Shown here: piece after piece, positions 25,158 to 34,293 of the stretch
Position numbering within the stretch: the stretch's first letter is position 1
Layout of the letters: each line of letters starts with the position of its first letter
Assembly (NCBI RefSeq): GCF_030651625.1
Contig: NZ_JAUSCF010000022.1
Location: forward strand, 404,425 to 468,424
Direction of reading: 5' to 3'
Source: Hydrogenophaga sp.
GTDB lineage: Bacteria; Pseudomonadota; Gammaproteobacteria; Burkholderiales; Burkholderiaceae_C
DNA length: 64,000 nucleotides
Translations under genes and position numbers: made by a program
The notes under the pieces: model-generated
Seen by the model: the letters and a program-made list of their open reading frames with translations, nothing else
Databases searched by the model: none
Told to the model about the DNA's origin: nothing

Positions 25158-27674
25158 TCAATCGGGCCGCGACTCCTGCTCGGTCTCTCCTGGGTGATGC
25201 CAGAAGCGCTTTACTGCTTGCCGGTGACACTGCATGGTGTCGGGTTGCCAGCTTCGCCAGGTGGCGGCACCACAACTGGCCGACGTGACCCAGGGAATGC
25301 CGCGCTGGCGGTAGCGGTCCAGCACCACGGGCGCGGGATGGTTGAATCGGTTGCGATAGCCCGCCTGCACGATCACCCATTGTGGACGCAAGGTGTTCAG
25401 CAACACGGGGCTGGACGAGGATCGGCTGCCGTGATGCGGTGCGACCATCACGGTGGCGCGCAGATCGGGGCGATCCAGCGCCAAGCGCACCTCCTGCCGA
25501 TCAGTGATGTCGCCACCCAGCCAGGCGCTCTGCCCCCCGGCAGACACCAGCAACACGCATGACATGTCATTGGTCGACAGTCGCCCCTTGCCGGTTTCAT
25601 CGAAGTGATGGGGGTGCGGGTGCAGCACATCGAAACGCACACCGTCCCATTCCCAGTGCTGACCGGCCATGCATCGCCGATCGGGATCCGGGTCGTAAGA
25701 AGACAACCACCGCGCCTCGGGGTGGGCCGCCTTCACAGGCCCATCTCCGCCGGAGTGATCGCTGTCGATATGGCTCACCACCACGCTGTCCAGGCGTTCG
25801 CCCTGCGCGCGAAGCAGGGGAACCACGATGCGGTCGCCGGCATTGCTGTCAGGCGAATAACGCGGGCCGGTGTCGTATAGCAGGCTGTGGTTCGCGGTGC
25901 GAATCAGCACCGCACCGCCCTGCCCCACATCCACGGCGACCAACTCGAACGCGCCCATCGATGGGCGAGGCGGCGACCACAGCAGAACCGGCCACAACAG
26001 CAACAAGCCAGCACTGCGCACCGCCCATGGCAGGCGCAGCACCAGCAAGAGCCCACCGAACACGCCCGCCAGCGCCAGCCACAGCGGAGCCGCCGGGCGG
26101 TGCACCGCCGCCCAGGGCCATTGCGCCAGCCATTCCAGCCAAACTGACAAGGCTTGCACCAGCCATGCTGCCGCCTCCCAAAAGGGCGCGAACACCGTCC
26201 CCAGCAAAACCAGCGGCATGACCAGTTGCGTCACCAGGGGAATGGCCACCAGGTTGGCCGCCAGGCTGGCCACAGAGAACTGGCCAAACATCAAAAGGCT
26301 GAGCGGCGCCAGCGCCACGGTCACCACAGCCTGGGTGCGCGCCATGCCCCAGAAAGAAAGCAAAAGGCGATACACGCGACCTCGCGCCACCGACGGCACC
26401 TCGTCCTCGCCTTGCGCTGGCACACCCGGCAAGCGCCGGCCAGACGCAAACAGCACCCCCACCGCAAAAAAACTGAGCCAGAAACCCGGCTGCAGCCAGG
26501 CCATGGGATCGAACAGCAACACCGCCACCATGGCGCATCCCCAGACCAGCGGCCACGGCCAGCGCCGCGCGCCCAGGCGCAGCACCATCACCACACCCAG
26601 CATGACGACCGCACGTTGAGCGGGCAGACCCCAGCCAGAAAACAGCGCATAGCCCGTCGCCAGCAACAAGCCTCCCCAGGCGCTGGCCACTGGCGTGGGA
26701 ACCGAGAGCAACAGCACGGGCCATCGGCCACCCAGGCGTGGCCAGATCCCTGCCACCAGCGCCATGGCCATCCAGGCAAAGAGCGTCACATGAAGGCCAG
26801 AAATCACCATCAGATGCGCCACCCCGGTGGTGCGGAACAGGGCCCAGTCGCCGCGCTCCACGGCAGACTGATCGCCCACCAGCAAGGCGGCAAGCACGCC
26901 CGCCGCACGTGGGTCAACCACCCGGGCCTGGATGGCGTCGCGCACCTGCTGCCTTGCGGCCTGCAAAGGGTAGCCACCGGCGGTGGCGATCTTTTCTGGC
27001 ACCGGGTCGCGTGGACCATTTCGCACATAGCCGGTGGCACCGATGCGCTGTGTCCAGAGCCAGCGTTCCAGATCAAAACCGTGGGGGTTGGCATTGCCAT
27101 GCGGGCTTCGCAGCCGAACCGTGAGACGCCACTCTTCTCCGGTTCGCAGGCCCGGGCTGCCCGCCCCTCGCGCCCAGCTGGCAGCCCCATCCCCGCCGCC
27201 ATACCAGCCCAGCTGGAGCCGCTGCGGTACGTCCACCGGTTGGCCTCGGTACCGGGCCGACGCCACGACCAGCAGAAAGCGCTCGCCTTGTGCAGTCCGC
27301 TGGGGCAGCGAGGCAATGCGCCCGGTCACCTCGATGTCCACACCTTGAAGTTCGAGGGCCAGCGACCGGCTCGCGAAATGCGCCGCGCGCCAGCCACTGG
27401 AGCCAGCACCCGCGAGCATTCCTGCCAGCAGAAAAGCGACGACCATGAGCCTGGCCAACAGGACGCCCGTTGGCGCGGCGTCACCAGCACGCCGCAACCC
27501 GTACACACCAGCGCACGCCAGCAGACCACCGAAGACGAGCATGGCCACGTAGCGGTTCGCGGACCACAGCCCTGGCTGCTGCAACTGCAGCGCCAGACCC
27601 ACCACGGTCCCCAGCATCAGGGCCAACCCGTGCCGACCCACGATCAAGGCCCGAATTCCCTGCCCGGTGCGCAA
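25158..27674 (-). CDS. comEC: DNA internalization / competence protein ComEC/Rec2
   Basis: This is the inner-membrane channel for single-stranded DNA uptake in natural transformation. An N-terminal DUF4131-type soluble part (OB-like, about residues 90-230) is followed by the competence membrane domain (about 245-570; GVAHLMVISGLHVTLFAWMA is the signature). A C-terminal metallo-beta-lactamase domain has VVSHIDSDHSGGDG, and near the end APHHGSRSSSS. Both metal motifs are intact, suggesting an active nuclease domain. Full length (838 aa). The 27674 start is TTG; a GTG at 27641 or the ATG at 27617 is possible. It lies between the two ATP-grasp sets. Confidence 0.92.
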   Translation of the reverse strand: MRTGQGIRALIVGRHGLALMLGTVVGLALQLQQPGLWSANRYVAMLVFGGLLACAGVYGLRRAGDAAPTGVLLARLMVVAFLLAGMLAGAGSSGWRAAHFASRSLALELQGVDIEVTGRIASLPQRTAQGERFLLVVASARYRGQPVDVPQRLQLGWYGGGDGAASWARGAGSPGLRTGEEWRLTVRLRSPHGNANPHGFDLERWLWTQRIGATGYVRNGPRDPVPEKIATAGGYPLQAARQQVRDAIQARVVDPRAAGVLAALLVGDQSAVERGDWALFRTTGVAHLMVISGLHVTLFAWMAMALVAGIWPRLGGRWPVLLLSVPTPVASAWGGLLLATGYALFSGWGLPAQRAVVMLGVVMVLRLGARRWPWPLVWGCAMVAVLLFDPMAWLQPGFWLSFFAVGVLFASGRRLPGVPAQGEDEVPSVARGRVYRLLLSFWGMARTQAVVTVALAPLSLLMFGQFSVASLAANLVAIPLVTQLVMPLVLLGTVFAPFWEAAAWLVQALSVWLEWLAQWPWAAVHRPAAPLWLALAGVFGGLLLVLRLPWAVRSAGLLLLWPVLLWSPPRPSMGAFELVAVDVGQGGAVLIRTANHSLLYDTGPRYSPDSNAGDRIVVPLLRAQGERLDSVVVSHIDSDHSGGDGPVKAAHPEARWLSSYDPDPDRRCMAGQHWEWDGVRFDVLHPHPHHFDETGKGRLSTNDMSCVLLVSAGGQSAWLGGDITDRQEVRLALDRPDLRATVMVAPHHGSRSSSSPVLLNTLRPQWVIVQAGYRNRFNHPAPVVLDRYRQRGIPWVTSASCGAATWRSWQPDTMQCHRQAVKRFWHHPGETEQESRPD

Positions 27675-27799
27675 CCAGAGCGATTGTCATCGCCGTTTGG
27701 CGCAAGACTTGCTAGCATGGATGCCAGCCGCACGGCAAACCGGTTGCCTGCGGACCCTGTTTCGGACCCATTGTTTTCCTCCCTGTTGAAAGCACCTGC

Positions 27800-30700
27800 A
27801 TGGCCATTCATGTTGCCCTGAGCCACATCACGCATTATCGGTACGACCGCCTCGTCAAGCTCGGCCCACAGGTGGTTCGCCTGCGCCCCGCCCCGCATAG
27901 CCGCACCAAGGTGCTCTCGTATTCGCAGAAGATCGAGCCGGGTGGGCATTTCATCAACTGGCAGCAAGACCCCTTCGCCAACTACCAGGCGCGGCTGGTG
28001 TTCCCTGAGCCCACCACCGAATTCAAGGTCACGATCGACCTGGTGGTGGAAATGGCGGTGCACAACCCGTTTGACTTCTTCCTGGAGCCGCGCGCAGAAA
28101 ACTACCCCTTCGACTACGACGCCGCACAGAGGCAAGAACTCGCGCCCTATCTGGTCACCGCGCCATCCACCGGGCTGCTGGATGCCTACCTGAAGAAGAT
28201 CGACCGCAGCGAGCGCCGCACCATTGACTTCCTCGTTGATGTCAATCAGATGCTGCAACGCGACATCGCGTACACCATCCGCATGGAGCCTGGCGTGCAG
28301 ACGCCAGAAGAAACGCTCAAGCTGGGCAGTGGCTCCTGCCGGGACACCGGCTGGCTGATGGTGCAGATCCTGCGCCACATGGGTCTGGCAGCGCGCTTTG
28401 TATCGGGCTACCTGATCCAGCTTGCACCCGATGTGAAGTCGATCGACGGGCCCAGCGGCCCGGAAAAGGATTTCACCGATCTGCACGCCTGGTGCGAAGT
28501 TTTCCTGCCTGGCGCAGGCTGGATTGGTCTGGACCCAACCTCCGGTCTGCTCGCTGGCGAAGGGCACGTGCCACTGGCCTGCACGCCGCAGCCTTCCAGC
28601 GCCGCTCCCGTGGAAGGTGCGATGGACAAGTGCGAGGTGGAATTCAGCCACCACATGGGCGTGACGCGGGTGTACGAATCGCCGCGGGTGACCATGCCCT
28701 ACACCGACGAACAATGGGCGGGCGTTCTGGCGCTGGGCGAGAAGGTCGACGCCGATCTGGAAGCCCACGACGTGCGCCTGACCATGGGTGGCGAGCCCAC
28801 CTACGTGGCCACTGCAGACCGCGACGCGCCCGAATGGAACACAGACGCCCTGGGCCCCACCAAACGGGGTTACGCCACCGAACTGCTGAGCCGCATGCGC
28901 GAACGCTACGGCCAGGGCGGCTTCGTGCACATGGGCCAGGGCAAGTGGTACCCCGGTGAGCAATTGCCGCGCTGGGCGCTGTCCGTGTTCTGGCGTGCCG
29001 ATGGTGATCCTTGCTGGCACAACCCGGCCCTGCTGGCCGACGAACGCGACGATGCCCACCACACGAGTGAAGATGCGCACCGCTTCACGCAAGCGTTGGC
29101 CCGCAAACTCGGTCTGTCGACCCAGTACATCACCCCGGGCTATGAGGATACCTGGTACTACTTGTGGCGCGAGCGTCGTCTGCCGGTCAACGTGGACCCG
29201 TTCGATGCCAAGCTCGACGACGAACTGGAGCGGGCACGCCTGCGCCGCGTCTTCTCGCAGGGGTTGGAGGCCACCGTGGGCTACGTGTTGCCCTTGCAGG
29301 CGGCCGTCCACGGCGGCGCGCTGACCAGCAACGGCAAGAGCGCCTACCAGCGGGTCTCTGGCACCGTGTGGTCCACCGGTCCCTGGTTCTTCCGCGATGA
29401 GCGCATGTACCTGGTGCCGGGTGATTCGCCCATGGGTTACCGCCTGCCGCTGGACTCCTTGCCCTGGGTGTCCGCCGCCGACTACCCGTACCACATCGAG
29501 CAGGACCCGCACACTGCGCGTGACCCCCTGCCGCGCGGTGCCACCACCCGTCACCAGGTGTCGCCGCATCAAGTGGGCGGCGGCTTCGCCGAAGGCGGCA
29601 CGGTGTCCATGCAAGGCGTGGATTTTGACGCCCAGGGACCTGTGGTCGAAGGTCTGCGCCCGGGGCAGCCCGGTCCTGGCTCCGCGCCTGCCCAGGCCCT
29701 GTCGGCCCGCTATCCGCAGCGCAGCGAATCGGCTGCCTGGCTCACCCGCACCGCACTGGTGGTGGAAGCGCGCGACCCTCACCGCTCGAACGGGCCCAAG
29801 GTGGAAAAAGACATGGGCGGCAAGTACCAGCACGTCTATGTGTTCATGCCACCCATGGCCCACCTGGAGGACTATCTGGATCTGCTGTCTGCGGTGGAAG
29901 CCACGGCAGAAAAACTGGGCATGGCCATCGTGCTGGAAGGCTATCCGCCTCCGCGCGATCCGCGCCTGAAGGTGCTGCAGATCACCCCCGACCCGGGCGT
30001 GATCGAGGTCAACATCCACCCGGCGCACAACTGGAGCGAACTGGTCGATCACACCGAATTCCTCTACGAGGCGGCGCATGAAACACGTCTTTGCGCGGAA
30101 AAATTCATGACCGATGGCCGCCACACCGGGACCGGTGGCGGCAACCACTTCGTGATGGGTGGCGCCACGCCGGCCGATTCGCCCTTCCTTCGCCGGCCCG
30201 AATTGCTGGGCAGCCTGATCGCCTACTGGCACAACCACCCTTCGCTGTCCTACCTCTTCAGCGGCTTGTTCATCGGGCCCACCAGCCAGGCGCCGAGGGT
30301 GGACGAAGCGCGCAACGACCAGTTGTACGAGCTGGAAATCGCGCTGAAAGAAATCGAAAAAAACCGTCAGACTTACGGACAGGACATGCCACCGTGGCTG
30401 GTGGACCGCACGCTGCGCAACATCCTGATCGACGCCACCGGCAACACCCACCGCAGCGAGTTCTGCATCGACAAGCTGTATTCGCCCGACGGCCCCACCG
30501 GTCGCCTGGGACTGCTGGAGCTGCGCGCCTTCGAGATGCCACCGCACGCCCGCATGAGCATCGCCCAGCAGTTGCTGCTGCGCGCGCTGGTGTCGCGCTT
30601 CTGGCAACAGCCGTGGCAAGGCAAGCTCACCCGCTGGGGTACCGAGCTGCACGACCGTTTCCTGCTGCCCACTTTCATCCGCATGGACTTCGAGGACGTG

Positions 30701-31306
30701 CTGGCAGACCTGTCCGACTTCGGCTACGCCATGGACATGGCCTGGTTCGAGCCACACTTTGAATTCCGCTTCCCGCTGGTCGGTCAAGTGGCTGCACGCG
30801 GCATCGAACTCACGCTGCGCAACGCGCTGGAGCCCTGGCATGTGATGGGTGAAGAAGGGGCGCCAGGCGGCACGGTGCGCTATGTGGACTCGTCGCTGGA
30901 ACGCATCGAGGTGCGGGTCAGCGGCTACAACGACAACCGCTATGTCATCACCTGCAACGGCCGCGCCCTGCCCCTGCAGAGCACGGGTACGGTCGGTGAG
31001 TACGTGGCCAGCGTGCGCTACAAGGCATGGAGCCCGCCGTCGGCCCTGCACCCTTCCATTCCATCGCATGCGCCATTGACGTTCGACATTGTCGACAACT
31101 GGATGCAACGTTCGATGGGCGGATGTCAGTACCACGTGGCCCACCCGGGTGGGCGCAACTACGACACCTTCCCGATCAACGCCTACGAAGCCGAGAGCCG
31201 GCGTCTGTCGCGGTTCTTCCAGATGGGCCACACCTCGGGCCGCATGACGGTGACGCCAGCCGTTCACAGCAGAGAGTTTCCTTTCACGCTGGATTTGCGC
31301 TATTGA
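27800..31306 (+). CDS. Transglutaminase family protein with DUF2126 (COG4196) C-terminus
   Basis: This is a large two-part protein. Residues 1-300 form a bacterial transglutaminase-like N-terminal and core domain with the full Cys-His-Asp triad (C180 in GSGSCRDTGW, H229 in DLHAWCEVF, D245 in GLDPTSG). Residues ~330-1160 are DUF2126, starting TMGGEPTYVAT and containing NIHPAHNWSELVDHTEFLYEAAHETRL-type text. DUF2126 resembles glutamine-synthetase or ATP-dependent carboxylate-amine ligase folds in published family predictions; the assignment to catalysis is inference. 1168 aa. It heads the plus-strand cluster with the ATP-grasp::alpha-E fusion and the small transglutaminase. No signal peptide, so it is cytoplasmic. 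Confidence 0.9.
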   Translation: MAIHVALSHITHYRYDRLVKLGPQVVRLRPAPHSRTKVLSYSQKIEPGGHFINWQQDPFANYQARLVFPEPTTEFKVTIDLVVEMAVHNPFDFFLEPRAENYPFDYDAAQRQELAPYLVTAPSTGLLDAYLKKIDRSERRTIDFLVDVNQMLQRDIAYTIRMEPGVQTPEETLKLGSGSCRDTGWLMVQILRHMGLAARFVSGYLIQLAPDVKSIDGPSGPEKDFTDLHAWCEVFLPGAGWIGLDPTSGLLAGEGHVPLACTPQPSSAAPVEGAMDKCEVEFSHHMGVTRVYESPRVTMPYTDEQWAGVLALGEKVDADLEAHDVRLTMGGEPTYVATADRDAPEWNTDALGPTKRGYATELLSRMRERYGQGGFVHMGQGKWYPGEQLPRWALSVFWRADGDPCWHNPALLADERDDAHHTSEDAHRFTQALARKLGLSTQYITPGYEDTWYYLWRERRLPVNVDPFDAKLDDELERARLRRVFSQGLEATVGYVLPLQAAVHGGALTSNGKSAYQRVSGTVWSTGPWFFRDERMYLVPGDSPMGYRLPLDSLPWVSAADYPYHIEQDPHTARDPLPRGATTRHQVSPHQVGGGFAEGGTVSMQGVDFDAQGPVVEGLRPGQPGPGSAPAQALSARYPQRSESAAWLTRTALVVEARDPHRSNGPKVEKDMGGKYQHVYVFMPPMAHLEDYLDLLSAVEATAEKLGMAIVLEGYPPPRDPRLKVLQITPDPGVIEVNIHPAHNWSELVDHTEFLYEAAHETRLCAEKFMTDGRHTGTGGGNHFVMGGATPADSPFLRRPELLGSLIAYWHNHPSLSYLFSGLFIGPTSQAPRVDEARNDQLYELEIALKEIEKNRQTYGQDMPPWLVDRTLRNILIDATGNTHRSEFCIDKLYSPDGPTGRLGLLELRAFEMPPHARMSIAQQLLLRALVSRFWQQPWQGKLTRWGTELHDRFLLPTFIRMDFEDVLADLSDFGYAMDMAWFEPHFEFRFPLVGQVAARGIELTLRNALEPWHVMGEEGAPGGTVRYVDSSLERIEVRVSGYNDNRYVITCNGRALPLQSTGTVGEYVASVRYKAWSPPSALHPSIPSHAPLTFDIVDNWMQRSMGGCQYHVAHPGGRNYDTFPINAYEAESRRLSRFFQMGHTSGRMTVTPAVHSREFPFTLDLRY

Positions 31307-31307
31307 A

Positions 31308-31393
31308 CACCCCTCGCGCCGCCTTCGGCGTCACCCCCCTCAAGGGGGGCGCCAGCAGCGGCCCGGCAAAGCCGGTTCCGCGCTGGCCCTGGA
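31308..31393 (+). repeat. Dispersed intergenic repeat, copy R6
   Basis: This complete copy begins two bases after the DUF2126 stop: CACCCCTCGCGCCGCCTTCGG, CCCCCCTCAAGGGGGG, CCCGGCAAAGCCGG, GTTCCGCG, ending at the CCCTGGA flank. Confidence 0.88.
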
Positions 31394-31454
31394 TGGGCGC
31401 TCCCGCGAGCGTGACTGAGGATGCTCCGGGACAGGTCCGGCTGAGCTCTCTGCG

Positions 31455-34157
31455 TTGCGGCGGGCATTCGACGTGACGGACGACACACGAAAGCCTGGGG
31501 CTCGGGTTTCGCCCAAAGGCCCTTCAAAGGAAGCGAAGGCATACTCGGAACCCGTGAACAACGACGCCTCCGACTCCCTGTTTGACGAACTCAGTCCCGA
31601 ATCACCCGGTGACTGGGCGCTGTCTTTGTCTCTCCCGGCCGATCCGGGCCATCGGGACGAACTGCGTCGGGCCAACCCCAAAGACACGGACGCGCCTGGC
31701 GAGTTGTCTGAGCAATGGGCCAGCTTTTTTGAACACATCGGTGCCGACGGTTTTGCCGATCTGAACCGGCGCTCGGACAACCTGCAGCGCCAGATACGCG
31801 ACAACGGCGTCACCTACAACGTGTACGCTGACGCAGCCACCGGCCTGCAGCGTCCCTGGGCACTCGACCTGTTCCCCATGCTCGTGAGCCCCAAGGACTG
31901 GGCCCGGATCGAAACCGGTGTACAGCAGAGGGCGCGACTGCTCAACGCCATGATGGCGGACCTTTACGGCGAACGTGAGCTGCTCAAGCGCGCCCTGCTT
32001 CCCGCAGCACTCGTGCAGGGCCACCCGGGCTACCTTCGAGCCATGCAGGGTGTACGGCCCCCTGGCGATACCTGGCTGCACATCGTGGCGATGGATCTCG
32101 CCCATGGGCCAGATGGCCGCTGGTGGGTGGTGGGCCAGCGCACCCAGGCGCCTTCCGGCCTGGGTTACCTGCTGGAAAACCGCATTGCCATCGCGCGCCA
32201 GTTCCCCAAAGCCTTTGCCGGCATGAAGGTGCAGCGCCTCGCGGCCAGCTACCGTGCTCTCATGGACGGTATCAAGGCCATGGCGCCCGAAGGCGAGAAC
32301 GCGCGCATCGCCATTCTCACACCCGGCCCATACAACGAAACCTATTTTGAACACGCCTACCTCGCGCGCTACCTCGGCCTTACCCTGGTCGAAGGCAACG
32401 ACCTCACGGTTCGCGACCAGCGTCTGTACCTCAAGACGCTGGGTGGACTGGAGCCTGTGCATGCCCTGATCAAGCGGCTGGACGATGAATGGCTGGATCC
32501 GCTCGAACTGCGCTCAGATTCCACGCTGGGCGTGCCGGGACTGCTGCAGGTGCTGCGCGCGGGCAATCTGTTGCTGGCCAACGCCCCAGGCTCGGCACCA
32601 CTCGAATCGAGTGCCATGCTCGGCTTTTTGCCGGCCATCAGCCGCCATTTGCTGGGGGAAGAACTGGCGTTGCCCTCATTGGCCACCTGGTGGTGCGGCG
32701 AAGACGCTGCCCTGCGCGAAGTACTGCCGTTGCTCAAGCAAAGCGTGATTCGCCCCACCTACCCGCGATCGGGTCTGGACACCGTGATGGGGCAGAGCCT
32801 GAGCCCGCGCGAGCGCGACGAATGGTCGGGGCGCATGGCACGCCACCCGGACCACTACACCGTGCAATCCTGGCTGCCACTTTCGCAAACTCCCACCTGG
32901 AGCGGCGAACGGCTGGTGCCCAGGTCGGCCATGCTCAGGGTGTTCGCGTTGGCTGACGGCCCGCAATCGTGGCGTGTGCTGCCAGGTGGCATGGTCAGGC
33001 TGGCGCCACGGGGTCAGCTCATTGCGGCCATGCAGCGAGGTGGCAGCAGCGCCGACTGCTGGGCCATCACAGAAGGTCAGGTGGACCACACCAGCCTGCT
33101 CCAGTCCGCACCCAGCACCCTGGCCTTGGCGCATCAAAAGCGCCCCGTTACCAGCCGCGCCGCTGAGAACCTGTTCTGGCTGGGTCGCTACACGGAGCGC
33201 GCAGAGAACAGCATCCGGCTGGCGCAGATCGTGCTGGACCATCTGGGTGGCGAAGAGCCCAGTTCGCGCCCGTTGATGGCATGGATGTCGGCCACGGCCC
33301 GCGAAAACGCGCTGGTGCTCGCCGATGCGCCAGGCGCCAGTCAATCGGCGCGGGTGTTCGCCCGCAGCCTCATCGCCGGTCTCTCGCCCGCCAGAGACGA
33401 CCCCATGGCAGCCACATCATTCAGTGTGGGCTACAACCTGCGCGCCCTGAAGTCGGCGGCATCGCAGGTAAGGGAGCGATTGTCGCAAGAACACTGGAAC
33501 CTGATTGAGCGCACGGAAGCCGAGTTCGCCCGCGACTGCGCGGCACTGTCCAGTGAGGCCGAATACACCAACGCTGAAGCCCTCACTGCCCTGCAAAACG
33601 CCAGCGAACTGCTCGCCGCCATCACCGGCTCGCAGACGGACCGCATGGTGCGCGACGACGGATGGCGCCTGCTCTCTGTGGGGCGCCACATCGAGCGCCT
33701 GATCACACTCTCGCGTGCATTGGTGCTGGGCATGGAGCATGGATGTGTACATGACGCGGCCGGGTTCGAGGCGGTGGTGGCGCTGTTCGACAGCACCATC
33801 ACCTTTCACGCGCAATACCAGCAAAGGCGCGACATGGTCGCTCTCATCGACCTGCTGGTGATGGACCGCGACAACCCGCGTTCGCTGGCCTGGGTGGTAC
33901 AAACGTTGCGCTCCCGGCTGGCCAAGCTCTCGCATGGTGCCGCGCCTCATGATGCCGAACTGGCCATGGCGCTGCCCGACCCGGACACATGGGTGCTGGC
34001 CGACCTCAGCAACTGGCAACGCAGCCCCGAGGGATTGCGCACCTGGGGTGAACTGGCCACCCTGCTTGAGCAATGTGATGCGGCAGCGGGTGATCTTTCA
34101 GATGAAATTACCCGGCTGCATTTCAGTCATGCGGACCGACGGAATCAAACCGTATAA
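31455..34157 (+). CDS. Fused circularly permuted ATP-grasp and alpha-E protein
   Basis: This is a single polypeptide with an ATP-grasp type 2 domain (about residues 95-560) followed by an alpha-E domain (about 565-890). The first shows NGVTYNVYADAATGLQRPWALDLFPML, IAILTPGPYNETYFEHAYLARYLGLTLVEGNDL and LRAGNLLLANAPGSAPLES. The second begins TSRAAENLFWLGRYTERAENSIRL, the alpha-E signature. The split homologues lie at 22.5-25.1 kb. The start is uncertain: TTG at 31455, GTG at 31473, or GTG at 31554. The first ~90 residues are low-complexity and none of the sites has a good ribosome-binding site. It sits between the two transglutaminase genes, which supports joint action. Confidence 0.87.
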   Translation: MRRAFDVTDDTRKPGARVSPKGPSKEAKAYSEPVNNDASDSLFDELSPESPGDWALSLSLPADPGHRDELRRANPKDTDAPGELSEQWASFFEHIGADGFADLNRRSDNLQRQIRDNGVTYNVYADAATGLQRPWALDLFPMLVSPKDWARIETGVQQRARLLNAMMADLYGERELLKRALLPAALVQGHPGYLRAMQGVRPPGDTWLHIVAMDLAHGPDGRWWVVGQRTQAPSGLGYLLENRIAIARQFPKAFAGMKVQRLAASYRALMDGIKAMAPEGENARIAILTPGPYNETYFEHAYLARYLGLTLVEGNDLTVRDQRLYLKTLGGLEPVHALIKRLDDEWLDPLELRSDSTLGVPGLLQVLRAGNLLLANAPGSAPLESSAMLGFLPAISRHLLGEELALPSLATWWCGEDAALREVLPLLKQSVIRPTYPRSGLDTVMGQSLSPRERDEWSGRMARHPDHYTVQSWLPLSQTPTWSGERLVPRSAMLRVFALADGPQSWRVLPGGMVRLAPRGQLIAAMQRGGSSADCWAITEGQVDHTSLLQSAPSTLALAHQKRPVTSRAAENLFWLGRYTERAENSIRLAQIVLDHLGGEEPSSRPLMAWMSATARENALVLADAPGASQSARVFARSLIAGLSPARDDPMAATSFSVGYNLRALKSAASQVRERLSQEHWNLIERTEAEFARDCAALSSEAEYTNAEALTALQNASELLAAITGSQTDRMVRDDGWRLLSVGRHIERLITLSRALVLGMEHGCVHDAAGFEAVVALFDSTITFHAQYQQRRDMVALIDLLVMDRDNPRSLAWVVQTLRSRLAKLSHGAAPHDAELAMALPDPDTWVLADLSNWQRSPEGLRTWGELATLLEQCDAAAGDLSDEITRLHFSHADRRNQTV

Positions 34158-34165
34158 GACATGAC

Positions 34166-34260
34166 TCCCCCCCGTTGCTTGCTCGCTGCGCGTAGCCGCA
34201 TACCCCCTCAAGGGGGCAATACCTGCGGCCCGGCAAAGCCGGTTCCGCGGTGTTCCTGGT
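34166..34260 (+). repeat. Dispersed intergenic repeat, copy R7
   Basis: This variant copy begins nine bases after the fusion-gene stop. Its first stem is replaced by CGTTGCTTGCTCGCTGCGCG. The CCCCCTCAAGGGGG and CCCGGCAAAGCCGG stems and the GTTCCTGG flank are kept. Confidence 0.85.
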
Positions 34261-34293
34261 ATCAGGCACTTCTCGCCGGAAAGGCTCGCTGAC

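Noticed and set aside
27644..31267. 1207-codon minus-strand open frame
   Set aside because: It is fully antisense to the DUF2126-transglutaminase gene, which has clear family motifs and a catalytic triad. The antisense translation is His/Val/Gln-rich without motifs.
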